Origin: Alphaproteobacteria bacterium
GTDB lineage: Bacteria; Pseudomonadota; Alphaproteobacteria; Bin65
Direction of reading: 5' to 3'
DNA length: 64,000 nt
Assembly: GCA_022819985.1 (NCBI GenBank)
Contig: JAJEGH010000015.1
Span: 1 to 64,000 of the forward strand
Shown here in pieces: positions 1 through 7,335 of the stretch (position 1 is its first letter; the number at the start of each line of letters is the position of its first letter). The position numbers were made by a program, and so were the translations under genes. The notes beneath the pieces were generated by a model that saw nothing but the letters and a program-made list of their open reading frames with translations, did no database searches and was not told the origin of the DNA.

Positions 1-439
1 CCCCGTCGCCCCGGCCGGTCGCGTCGCCCCGGCCGGCCGCGTCCGGCATGAACCGGGCGAGCCGTCCGGCGTCGAAGCCGGCCAGGCGCTCGGCCAGCCG
101 CGCCTCGTAGGCTCGGATGGCCGGCAGGCTGCTGCGATACACTTCGAGGCCCAGGTCCGACGCCATGACGATGACGGCCCGCTGGTCGCGCTCGCTCTGC
201 TGGCGCATGACGAGCGAGCGCACGACCATCCGGTCGACGAGCTTCGACAGGGCCGATATCTGGATCGCCGACCGCGCCGAGAGGTCGCTCACGGTCTGGC
301 CCCGGCCGTCGCTCAGACTGTCCAGCACCCGCCACTGCACGAGGGACAGATCGAGGGGCCTCAGCAGGCCGTCGAGATCCTGCGTGACGGACTGGCCGGT
401 CCGCATCAGGATGTCGGCAAGGCTACCGGGAAAGGCCAT
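1..439 (-). CDS. MarR-family transcriptional regulator, C-terminus cut by window edge
   Basis: Leftward gene with ATG at 439; 146 codons are visible before the window ends. The N-terminal helix region is followed by a winged helix-turn-helix: a segment reading LSLVQWRVLDSL, a recognition region around SAIQISALSKLVDRM, then the charged wing RQQSERDQRAV. This is the usual MarR layout (about 140-170 aa). The visible end is a duplicated 6-residue GRGDAT/GRGDG stretch encoded by an 18-bp tandem repeat. It diverges from the AmiC-like gene at 567 with about 127 bp between, so control of that gene and possibly of the amide operon beyond it is likely by position. The ligand is unknown. Confidence 0.85.
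   Translation of the reverse strand, partial: MAFPGSLADILMRTGQSVTQDLDGLLRPLDLSLVQWRVLDSLSDGRGQTVSDLSARSAIQISALSKLVDRMVVRSLVMRQQSERDQRAVIVMASDLGLEVYRSSLPAIRAYEARLAERLAGFDAGRLARFMPDAAGRGDATGRGDG
5..40. repeat. 18-bp tandem duplication in the MarR gene
   Basis: Two copies (5-22 and 23-40, one mismatch) of an 18-bp GC-rich unit, in frame, encode a repeated Gly-Arg-Gly-Asp-Ala-Thr type sequence at the C-terminal end of the regulator. More copies may lie outside the window. Confidence 0.8.
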
Positions 440-566
440 ACGCGCCTCCTCTGAGCGGCCGCCGGGAGAACGGCGCGCGGGCGAAACCGCGTGGCGCAAG
501 GGCGCCGGATTGGAGTAGGCTTCGCGTCGGCGCACATGCGGGTTCCGAATCGGCTCCGGACAAGAC

Positions 567-1580
567 ATGGCAAGAATGCACCGGATCGGCGTCTTCGTGC
601 CCACCAGCGGCCCGGCGGGCATCTGGGGCCCGTCCTGCCGCGCCAGCGCCGAACTGGCCTGCGACGAGATCAACGCCGCAGCAACCGACGGCACCGTGTT
701 CCGGCTCCGCTTCGTCGACGCCGGCTCGAATCCCGAGAGCATTGCCCGGCGCGCGGCGGACCTGATCGCCGCCCGCCGCATCGACTCGATCGTCGGTATG
801 CACACCAGCGACGTGCGCGATGCCCTGGCGGCGGCGGTCGGCCGGCGCGTGCCCTATATCTACACGCCGCTGCACGAGGGCAATGCGCCGGACAATGTCT
901 GCTGCCTCGGCGTGACGCCGGAGCGGCAGCTCTTGCCGGCGCTCAACTGGCTGAGCGCGCGCTACCGGCTGCGCCGATGGTATTTCGTCGGCAACGACTA
1001 TGTCTGGCCGCGGGTGTCCCATGCCCTGGCGGCGCGGGCGATGGCCCGCCAGGGCGGCGAGGTGGTCGGCAGCGCCTATGTCGATTTCGACGAGACCGCC
1101 ACCGACATCGGCCGCTTCGACGCCATCCTGGAGCGGATCGAAAAACGCCGGCCCGATGCTGTGCTGCTGTCCCTGATCGGCCAGGATTCGGTGCTGTTCA
1201 ACCGGGCCTTCCACGCCGCCGGACTGGCGCGCTCCGTCCTCCGCTTCTCCTGCGCCATCGAGGAGAACATGCTGCTTGCCATGGGCGCGGCGGCGACCGA
1301 CGGCGTCTTCGTCAGCGCCGGCTATTTCGCGGCGCTCGATACGCCGCGCAACGGCGCCTTCCGCGAGCGCTACCATTCCATGTTCGCCGACCGGGCCCCG
1401 GCGCTGAACGATCTCGGCCAGTCGATCTACGAGGGCATGGCGCGCCTCGCCGTCCAGGTCACCCGGAACCGCCGCATTGCCGCCGGCGTCCGGAGCGACG
1501 CCGGGTTCCGCGGTCTGCCCGTCTATCTGGCCGAAGCGCATGGGTTCGATTTCCGGATCGTCCGCCAACTGGCCCGCTGA
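567..1580 (+). CDS. AmiC/FmdD-like periplasmic-binding-fold protein, probably cytoplasmic
   Basis: A 337-residue type 1 periplasmic-binding-fold protein of the AmiC/UrtA group. It starts directly with MARMHRIGVFVPTSGPAG, the ligand-binding strand of the fold, and has no Sec or Tat signal. AmiC of Pseudomonas is likewise cytoplasmic and senses amides. Family features visible are the early VFVPTSGPAG segment, MHTSDVRDALAAAV, and a YVDFDETATDIGRFDAIL segment like the interdomain region of UrtA/AmiC. It is the first rightward gene, diverging from the MarR gene and lying upstream of the flotillin and amide transporter genes. A sensor role is inferred from the missing signal peptide and the context. 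An unexported transporter homologue is the alternative. Confidence 0.75.
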   Translation: MARMHRIGVFVPTSGPAGIWGPSCRASAELACDEINAAATDGTVFRLRFVDAGSNPESIARRAADLIAARRIDSIVGMHTSDVRDALAAAVGRRVPYIYTPLHEGNAPDNVCCLGVTPERQLLPALNWLSARYRLRRWYFVGNDYVWPRVSHALAARAMARQGGEVVGSAYVDFDETATDIGRFDAILERIEKRRPDAVLLSLIGQDSVLFNRAFHAAGLARSVLRFSCAIEENMLLAMGAAATDGVFVSAGYFAALDTPRNGAFRERYHSMFADRAPALNDLGQSIYEGMARLAVQVTRNRRIAAGVRSDAGFRGLPVYLAEAHGFDFRIVRQLAR

Positions 1581-1626
1581 CCCGCCGGCCGGGGGTTTTC
1601 CGCCTGCCTTTCTGCCGACAATTTAT

Positions 1627-1656
1627 TTGACATGGAAAATAAAGCAAGGATAACTT
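1627..1656 (+). promoter_or_regulatory. Candidate sigma70-type promoter for flotillin and amide operon
   Basis: An AT-rich patch in an otherwise GC-rich sequence holds a perfect TTGACA (1627-1632) followed after 17-18 bp by a weak ATAACT/TAACTT -10. It lies about 80 bp upstream of the flotillin start. The -10 match is poor, so this is tentative. Confidence 0.4.
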
Positions 1657-1737
1657 GATCCGTGCCGGGAGGCTGTCAGAATTGCGACCGGAATCGCGGC
1701 CGGAATTCCGGCGGCCCGAATTTGCGAGGCGATCCCC

Positions 1738-3357
1738 ATGGCAACATTCATCACGATTGTCGTCGTTGTCGTGGCGCTGGCGGTATTCATCGCCTTCCTG
1801 CAGCGCTTCTACCGCAAGGCCACCCGCGAAACCGCCCTGATCCGCACCGGTTTCGGCGGGCAGAGGGTGGCGATGGACGGCGGCTGCATCGCCCTGCCGT
1901 TCCTGCACCGGGTCGAGGAGATCAACATGCGCGCCATGCCGCTCGAAGTGGCGCGCACGGGCAACGCCTCCCTGATGACCGAGGACCGGCTGCGCCTGGA
2001 CGTCGAAATGGAGTTCAACCTGCGCGTCCTGCCGACGCCCCAGGGCGTGGCGACCGCGGCGCAGGCGATCGGCTCGCGCTCCCTCAGGACCGACGGTCTG
2101 CACGAGCTGCTGGACGGCCGGCTGGTCGGCGCCATGCAGGCGGTCGTCGCGACCAAGACCATGGACCAGCTGCACGAGAACCGCGGCGACTTCGTCAAGG
2201 AGGTCGAGGCCCTGCTGGTCGACAATCTGGAGCAGAACGGCCTGCGCCTCGAATCGGCGTCGCTCACCCGGTTCGACCAGGCCTCTCTGGCCTCGCTCGA
2301 CGAGAACAACGCCTTCAACGCCGTCGGGATGCGCCGGCTGGCCGAGATCGTCGCCGCCAACCGCAAGCAGCGGGCGGATATCGAGGCCGACGCCGATGTT
2401 TCGGTGCGCCAGACCCAGCTCGATTCGCTGAAACGCAAGCTGGAGATCGAGCGCGAGCAGCAGGAAGCGGAGATCGCCCAGCACCGGACGGTCGAGGAGG
2501 CCCGCGCGGCCAGCGACGCCGCCGAGGAAGCGGCGCGCCAGCACGCCCGGCAGGAGGCCGAGCGCGCCCGGATCGACGCCGAGCGCCAGACCCGCCTCGC
2601 CGAAATCCAGCGCGACCTCGCCCTGCGCCAGGAGGAATCCGAGGCCCTGTTGGCCGCCGAATCGACCAAGATCGACAGCCAGATCGCGCTCAGCCGCAAG
2701 CGCGGCGAGGAGTTCGAGGCCGAGGCCGAAACCGAACTGCGCCGCATCGGCGTCGTCGCGGCGCAGGAGCAGCTTCAGCGCGAGAAAGAGAAGCTCGCCG
2801 CCGAGCGCGATGCGGCAACCGCGCTGCTGCGCGCCAGACGCGACGCCGACGTGTCGGAAGAAGTCACAAAATCCGAGGTCAAGACCCTGCTCGACAAGGT
2901 GCAGGCCGAGGCCAAGGCGACTTCGGTCAAGGCCGAAGCCCGGCGCCACGAGCTGAAGGCCGAGGCCGAAGGCAAGGCGGCGCTCGCCGAGGCCGAGAAT
3001 GCGGTGAGCGGCGAAGTGCTGCGCAACCGGCTCGAACAGCACCGGATCGACCGGATGCCGGCGATTATCGAACAGATGGTCAAACCGGCCGAGAAGATCG
3101 AATCGATCCGCATCAACCAGGTGAGCGGCCTCGGGACCGGCGGCGGCAATGCGGCCGGCGGGGACGGCGGCGGCGCAACCTCGCCGTTCAACCAGGCCGT
3201 CGAGGGCGTCCTGAACATGGCGGTGCAGTTGCCGGCGATGCAGAAGCTGGGCCGGCAGCTCGGCGTCAATCTCGACGTCGGCGGCGACGGCCCGGCCGAC
3301 CGAAAATCGGCCGACGGGGAACCGGCCGACGGCAAATCGGCTGGCGACGACACATAA
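1738..3357 (+). CDS. Flotillin-like SPFH/band-7 membrane protein (YqiK type)
   Basis: 539 residues. One N-terminal membrane segment (about residues 4-22, ITIVVVVVALAVFIAFL) is followed by an SPFH domain (about 30-190, with RTGFGGQRVAMDGG and LTRFDQASLASLDENNAFNAVG, typical of flotillin/YqiK). A long Ala/Glu-rich coiled coil (about 210-420) and a Gly/Ala-rich tail follow. Flotillins scaffold membrane microdomains. The gene sits 38 bp upstream of the amide-type binding protein gene, so it is probably co-transcribed with the transporter. The tail carries short Ala-Asp-Gly-Lys type repeats. The family call is firm; its role with the transporter is inferred from position only. Confidence 0.88.
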   Translation: MATFITIVVVVVALAVFIAFLQRFYRKATRETALIRTGFGGQRVAMDGGCIALPFLHRVEEINMRAMPLEVARTGNASLMTEDRLRLDVEMEFNLRVLPTPQGVATAAQAIGSRSLRTDGLHELLDGRLVGAMQAVVATKTMDQLHENRGDFVKEVEALLVDNLEQNGLRLESASLTRFDQASLASLDENNAFNAVGMRRLAEIVAANRKQRADIEADADVSVRQTQLDSLKRKLEIEREQQEAEIAQHRTVEEARAASDAAEEAARQHARQEAERARIDAERQTRLAEIQRDLALRQEESEALLAAESTKIDSQIALSRKRGEEFEAEAETELRRIGVVAAQEQLQREKEKLAAERDAATALLRARRDADVSEEVTKSEVKTLLDKVQAEAKATSVKAEARRHELKAEAEGKAALAEAENAVSGEVLRNRLEQHRIDRMPAIIEQMVKPAEKIESIRINQVSGLGTGGGNAAGGDGGGATSPFNQAVEGVLNMAVQLPAMQKLGRQLGVNLDVGGDGPADRKSADGEPADGKSAGDDT

Positions 3358-3395
3358 CCGATCGAAGCTCAAATTAAAGGAGAGGGAGCACAAAC

Positions 3396-4616
3396 ATGAC
3401 ACTCAACCGCAGACAATTCGTGCAGGGGGCGTCCGCAGCCGGCGCCCTGGCGACGGTGCCGTCGGTCGCGATGGGCGCCGATTCCATCAAGTTCGGCAGC
3501 ATCCTGGACACGTCCGGCATCTTCGAGGCCTACGGCAAGCCGATGGAAAAGGCGCACATTCTCGCGCTCGAAGAGATCAACGCCGCTGGGGGGCTGCTCG
3601 GCCGCAAAGTCGAGATGATCCCCTACGACACCCAGTCGAACATGGCGCTCTACACCCAGTATGCCCGCCGCATGACCCGCCGGGACAAGGTGGACGTGGT
3701 GCATGGCGGCATCCTGTCGGCCTCGCGCGAAGCCATCCGGCCGAGCCTGCGCAAGGCGAAGACGCTGTATTTCTACAACACGACCTACGAAGGCGGCGTC
3801 TGCGACCGCAACGTCTTCTGCGTTGGCACGACTCCGGCCCAGCAGTCGGCGATCCTGGTGCCCGAGGCGATCAAGCGCTGGGGCAAGAAAATCTATGTGC
3901 TGGCGGCCGACTATAATTATGGCCAGATCACCACAAACTGGATCAAGTTCTACGCGAAACAGGCGGGCGGGGAGGTCATCCAGGCCGACTATTTCCCGCT
4001 CAACGTATCGGATTTCGGCTCGACCATCGCCAAGATCCAGAAGGCCAAGCCGGACATGATCTGCGCTGTGCTGGTCGGCGCGGCGCATCTCTCCTTCTAC
4101 CGCCAGTGGGCGGCGGCCGGCATGAAGAAGAAGATCCCGATCGCGACGACCACCATGTCGTCGGGCAACGAGCACAAGATCCTGACGCCCAGCGAAGGCG
4201 ACGGCATCATCGTGTGCCAGAGCTTCTCGCCCCAGGCCGATTTCCCGTCGAACAAGGCCTTCCTGGCGGCGTGGAAGAAGCGGTTCGGCCACACCAACGA
4301 CATCCACGAGATCGCGGCGTCGAGCTATGACGGCGTCCGCCTGTGGGCCGAGGGCGTCAAGAAGGCCGGGACGCTCGACCGGATGAAGGTGATCGAGGCG
4401 CTGGAGAGCGGCATCGGCTACACCGGGCCGACCGGCAAGGTGACGATCGACGGCAAGACGCATCATGTCACCCACGACATGCATCTGATCGAGGTCAAGA
4501 ACCAGACGCTGACGATCGCCAAGAGCTACAGCCAGATTCCGCCGTCGGACACGCAGCGGGTCTGCAACCTGGAGAAGAACCCGAACGACACCAAGCAGTA
4601 CGAGATCAAGATCTGA
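3396..4616 (+). CDS. Amide/urea-type ABC transporter substrate-binding protein, Tat-exported
   Basis: 406 residues with a strong SD (AAAGGAGAG) before the ATG. The N-terminus MTLNRRQFVQGASAAGAL is a Tat signal (RRQF core), giving export to the periplasm as a folded protein. The mature part is a type 1 periplasmic-binding fold of the UrtA/FmdD group: KFGSILDTSGIFEAYGK, the AADYNYGQITTNWIKF segment, and an AHLSFYRQWAAAGMKKK region. The C-terminal segment THHVTHDMHLIEVKN is typical of urea/short-amide binding proteins. It begins the transporter genes and is followed by two permeases and two ATPases. The substrate is probably a small amide or urea analogue, judged from the family and from the amidase fused downstream. 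Confidence 0.88.
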   Translation: MTLNRRQFVQGASAAGALATVPSVAMGADSIKFGSILDTSGIFEAYGKPMEKAHILALEEINAAGGLLGRKVEMIPYDTQSNMALYTQYARRMTRRDKVDVVHGGILSASREAIRPSLRKAKTLYFYNTTYEGGVCDRNVFCVGTTPAQQSAILVPEAIKRWGKKIYVLAADYNYGQITTNWIKFYAKQAGGEVIQADYFPLNVSDFGSTIAKIQKAKPDMICAVLVGAAHLSFYRQWAAAGMKKKIPIATTTMSSGNEHKILTPSEGDGIIVCQSFSPQADFPSNKAFLAAWKKRFGHTNDIHEIAASSYDGVRLWAEGVKKAGTLDRMKVIEALESGIGYTGPTGKVTIDGKTHHVTHDMHLIEVKNQTLTIAKSYSQIPPSDTQRVCNLEKNPNDTKQYEIKI

Positions 4617-4670
4617 TCGCGGCTGTTCCGGCCTCTCGTTCGACTGACTGAAACGGACGGCGGCGCTTCG

Positions 4671-5540
4671 ATGGATCTGGCGGCGGTTGTCGTCTACGAG
4701 ATCCTGTACACGATCGCGTTTCTGGCGCTGATAAGCGCCGGACTCGCGGTCGTGTTCGGGATGATGCGCGTGGTGAACCTCGCCCACGGCGAGTTCGTCC
4801 TGCTCGGCGGCTACGCGGCGATCGTGTCCCACAACACGCTGGGCATAAACATTTTCGTGTCCATGCTGGTGGTCGCGCCCCTGGCGGTCGCGGTCTTCGG
4901 CGTGGTCGCCGAGCGGCTGATCATCCGCTTCCTCTACGGCCGGTTGATCAACACCATGCTGGCGACCTGGGGCCTGAGCCTCGCCATGATCGGCGCCTTC
5001 ACGCTGATCTTCGGGCCGACCACGACGAGCATCAAGGCGCCGATCGGCGGCTTCGCGGTCGGCGACTATTCGCTGAGCGGCTACACGATCTTCATCATCG
5101 CCAGCGCGGTCGGCGTCGTGCTGCTGATCTTCGGCGTGCTGAAATACACCCGCGCCGGCCTGATCGCTCGCGGCGCGATGCAAAGCGCCGATATGGCGAG
5201 CGCCTTCGGCTACGACACATCGAAGGTCTACATGGTGACCTTCGCGGCCGGCTCGGCACTGTCCGGGCTCGCCGGCGGCGTGCTCGCGCCGCTGGTCGGC
5301 ATCGGCCCGACCGCCGGGCTGCTCTATATCGCCAAGGCCTTCATCACGGTGATCTCCGGCGGCGCCTCGGTCGTCTCCGGCCTGATCGCCAGTTCGGGCT
5401 TCTTCGGCATCGTCTCGCAGGCCGTCACCTTCGCGACCAATTCGGTGATCGGCGAGATCGGCCTGCTGGTCGCCGCCGTGATCCTGCTGCGGCTGCTGCC
5501 GACCGGCATCTCCGGCCGCTTCTTCCGCGACCGGCTGTAA
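4671..5540 (+). CDS. Branched-chain-type ABC permease (LivH/UrtB-like)
   Basis: 289-residue polytopic inner-membrane protein with about eight hydrophobic segments and the LivH/UrtB hallmark MRVVNLAHGEFVLLGGYAA near residue 35. The C-terminus LLRLLPTGISGRFF resembles UrtB more than LivH. It forms the translocation pore with the next gene. It is 54 bp downstream of the binding protein and 12 bp upstream of the second permease, so all are one operon. Confidence 0.9.
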   Translation: MDLAAVVVYEILYTIAFLALISAGLAVVFGMMRVVNLAHGEFVLLGGYAAIVSHNTLGINIFVSMLVVAPLAVAVFGVVAERLIIRFLYGRLINTMLATWGLSLAMIGAFTLIFGPTTTSIKAPIGGFAVGDYSLSGYTIFIIASAVGVVLLIFGVLKYTRAGLIARGAMQSADMASAFGYDTSKVYMVTFAAGSALSGLAGGVLAPLVGIGPTAGLLYIAKAFITVISGGASVVSGLIASSGFFGIVSQAVTFATNSVIGEIGLLVAAVILLRLLPTGISGRFFRDRL

Positions 5541-5552
5541 GGGCGCGCCGCC

Positions 5553-6614
5553 ATGACCGCCCGGCAGGTGCTCTCCTCTGTCGCCGTCGCCGCGATCGTC
5601 ATGTTCGTGCTGCCGGTCTTCTTCGACGTCCTGAACCTGACGACCTTCGCCGCCTACGCCCTGCTGGCGCTCAGCCTCGGATTCGTCTGGGGTTACGGCG
5701 GCATCCTGTGTTTCGGCCAGACCGCCTTCTACGGCCTCGGCGCCTATGTCTATGCGCTCACCGCGATCAACACCGGCGAGGCCTGGAGCGGCTTTTTCCT
5801 CGCCATCCTCCTGCCCGCCCTGTTCGCCGCGGTCCTCGGCGCCATGATGTTCTACGGCCGGCTGAGCGACGTCTATCTCGCGGTCGTAACCCTGGTGGTG
5901 AGCCTGATCCTGTTCCGTTTCATGAACCATACGGCCGGCGAGCAATGGGTGATCGGCGAGGCCCGGCTTGGCGGCTTCAACGGCATCCCCGGCTTTCCGA
6001 CGCTGCACATTCCCGGCGATCCGGAAGCCTACATCTACGACGAGAACCTGTATTACTTCACCTTCGTCGTCCTGGTGCTGTGCTATCTGCTGACGCGCTG
6101 GCTGCTCGGCAGCCCGTTCGGCCGCATCCTGGTCGGCCTGCGCGAGAACGAGCAGCGCATCGAGTTGCTGGGCTACGACGTGCGCGCCCGCAAGACCGCG
6201 GCCTTCGCGTTCGGCGGCGCGCTCGCCGGCCTGGCCGGCTGCCTCTATGCCAACGCGGCGGAAATCATCACGCCGGAGCTGTTCGGCCTCGGCCTCGCCG
6301 CCGAGATCATCATCTGGGTGATCGTCGGCGGCGCCGGCACCCTGATCGGGCCGATGATCGGCGCGGCCGTGCTCGGCTATCTCAAATTCGTCCTCGGCCT
6401 GCGCGCGGTGAAGGAGGTCTTCGGCAGGGAGAACCCGCTGGAGGCCACGCTGGTTTTCGGGGTTATCCTGATCCTGTTCATCCTGTTCCTGCCGCGCGGG
6501 GTGGTGCCGTCGATCCAGGGCTGGCTCGGCCGGGCTCGGCCGGGCCGCGCCGGGGCGTTCGGCGCCGGCCGGCGCCGGCGCACCAGGGCGGAAAGGGCGC
6601 GCAGCAATGCGTAG
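5553..6614 (+). CDS. Branched-chain-type ABC permease (LivM/UrtC-like)
   Basis: 353-residue polytopic permease of the LivM/UrtC family. Motifs visible are LLALSLGFVWGYGGILCFGQ near the N-terminus and GLRENEQRIELLGYDVRARK in the cytoplasmic loop that contacts the ATPases. Hydrophobic segments continue to about residue 320, then a short basic tail. The stop codon overlaps the start of the next ATPase gene by 8 bp, indicating translational coupling. It is the partner of the permease ending at 5540. Confidence 0.9.
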   Translation: MTARQVLSSVAVAAIVMFVLPVFFDVLNLTTFAAYALLALSLGFVWGYGGILCFGQTAFYGLGAYVYALTAINTGEAWSGFFLAILLPALFAAVLGAMMFYGRLSDVYLAVVTLVVSLILFRFMNHTAGEQWVIGEARLGGFNGIPGFPTLHIPGDPEAYIYDENLYYFTFVVLVLCYLLTRWLLGSPFGRILVGLRENEQRIELLGYDVRARKTAAFAFGGALAGLAGCLYANAAEIITPELFGLGLAAEIIIWVIVGGAGTLIGPMIGAAVLGYLKFVLGLRAVKEVFGRENPLEATLVFGVILILFILFLPRGVVPSIQGWLGRARPGRAGAFGAGRRRRTRAERARSNA

Positions 6615-7335
6615 GGGCGCGCGCGACGGGGTTGTGGAGGCGCGCGGCGTCAGCGTCCGCTTCGGCGGCGTGACGGCGCTCGACTCGGTCGATTTCACCC
6701 TCGCCGACAAGGAACTGCGCTGCCTGATCGGCCCGAACGGCGCCGGCAAGAGCACCTTCTTCAAATGCCTGACCGGCGTCCTGCGGCCGAGCGAGGGCGA
6801 CATCCGGATCCGCGGCATCGACTGCGTCGGCGCCCATCCGCACCGGATCGCCGGCCTCGGCGTCGGCATCAAGACTCAGGTGCCGAGCGTGATGAACGGC
6901 CTGAGCGTGCGCGAGAATGTCTGGATCGCCGCGCGCAAGCGCAATTCCACCCGCGAGGCCGACCGCATCGTCGCCGAGACGCTGGAGCGCATCGGCATCG
7001 CCGACAGCGCCGGCGAACCGGTCGGCAACCTGGCCCACGGCCGGCGCCAGCTGGTCGAGTTCGGCACCGTGCTCGCCGGCGATCCCTGGCTGATCCTGCT
7101 CGATGAGCCGGCCGCCGGCCTGACCGCCGAGGAGGCGGAACGCGCGGTCGAGATCATTATCGAGATGAACGCGCGCGCCGCGATTATCGTGGTCGAGCAC
7201 GACATGCATTTCATCCGCCAGCTGGCGAAGACCGTCACGGTGCTGCACCAGGGCCGCATCCTCACCGAAGGCCATGTCGATACGGTTCTGGGCGACCCGC
7301 TGGTGCGCGACGTCTATCTGGGCAAATCGCAATGA
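6607..7335 (+). CDS. ABC transporter ATPase (LivG/UrtD-like)
   Basis: 242-residue cytoplasmic ATPase. Walker A is GPNGAGKST (about residues 41-49), the signature region reads [11 protein letters not shown], and Walker B is [11 protein letters not shown]. The switch histidine is in VVEHDMHF. The LAHGRRQ signature in place of LSGGQQ, and the [17 protein letters not shown] context, match the UrtD side of the family. The 3' end overlaps the fused ATPase-amidase gene by 4 bp (ATGA). Confidence 0.9.
   Translation: MRRGARDGVVEARGVSVRFGGVTALDSVDFTLADKELRCLIGPNGAGKSTFFKCLTGVLRPSEGDIRIRGIDCVGAHPHRIAGLGVGIKTQVPSVMNGLSVRENVWIAARKRNSTREADRIVAETLERIGIADSAGEPVGNLAHGRRQLVEFGTVLAGDPWLILLDEPAAGLTAEEAERAVEIIIEMNARAAIIVVEHDMHFIRQLAKTVTVLHQGRILTEGHVDTVLGDPLVRDVYLGKSQ

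Noticed and set aside
3369-6872. A 1167-codon open frame on the minus strand
   Set aside because: It runs opposite the binding protein, two permeases and part of an ATPase, all with clear motifs. Its translation is Arg/Asp/Gly/Ala-rich with no fold features, as expected for a GC-rich antisense shadow.
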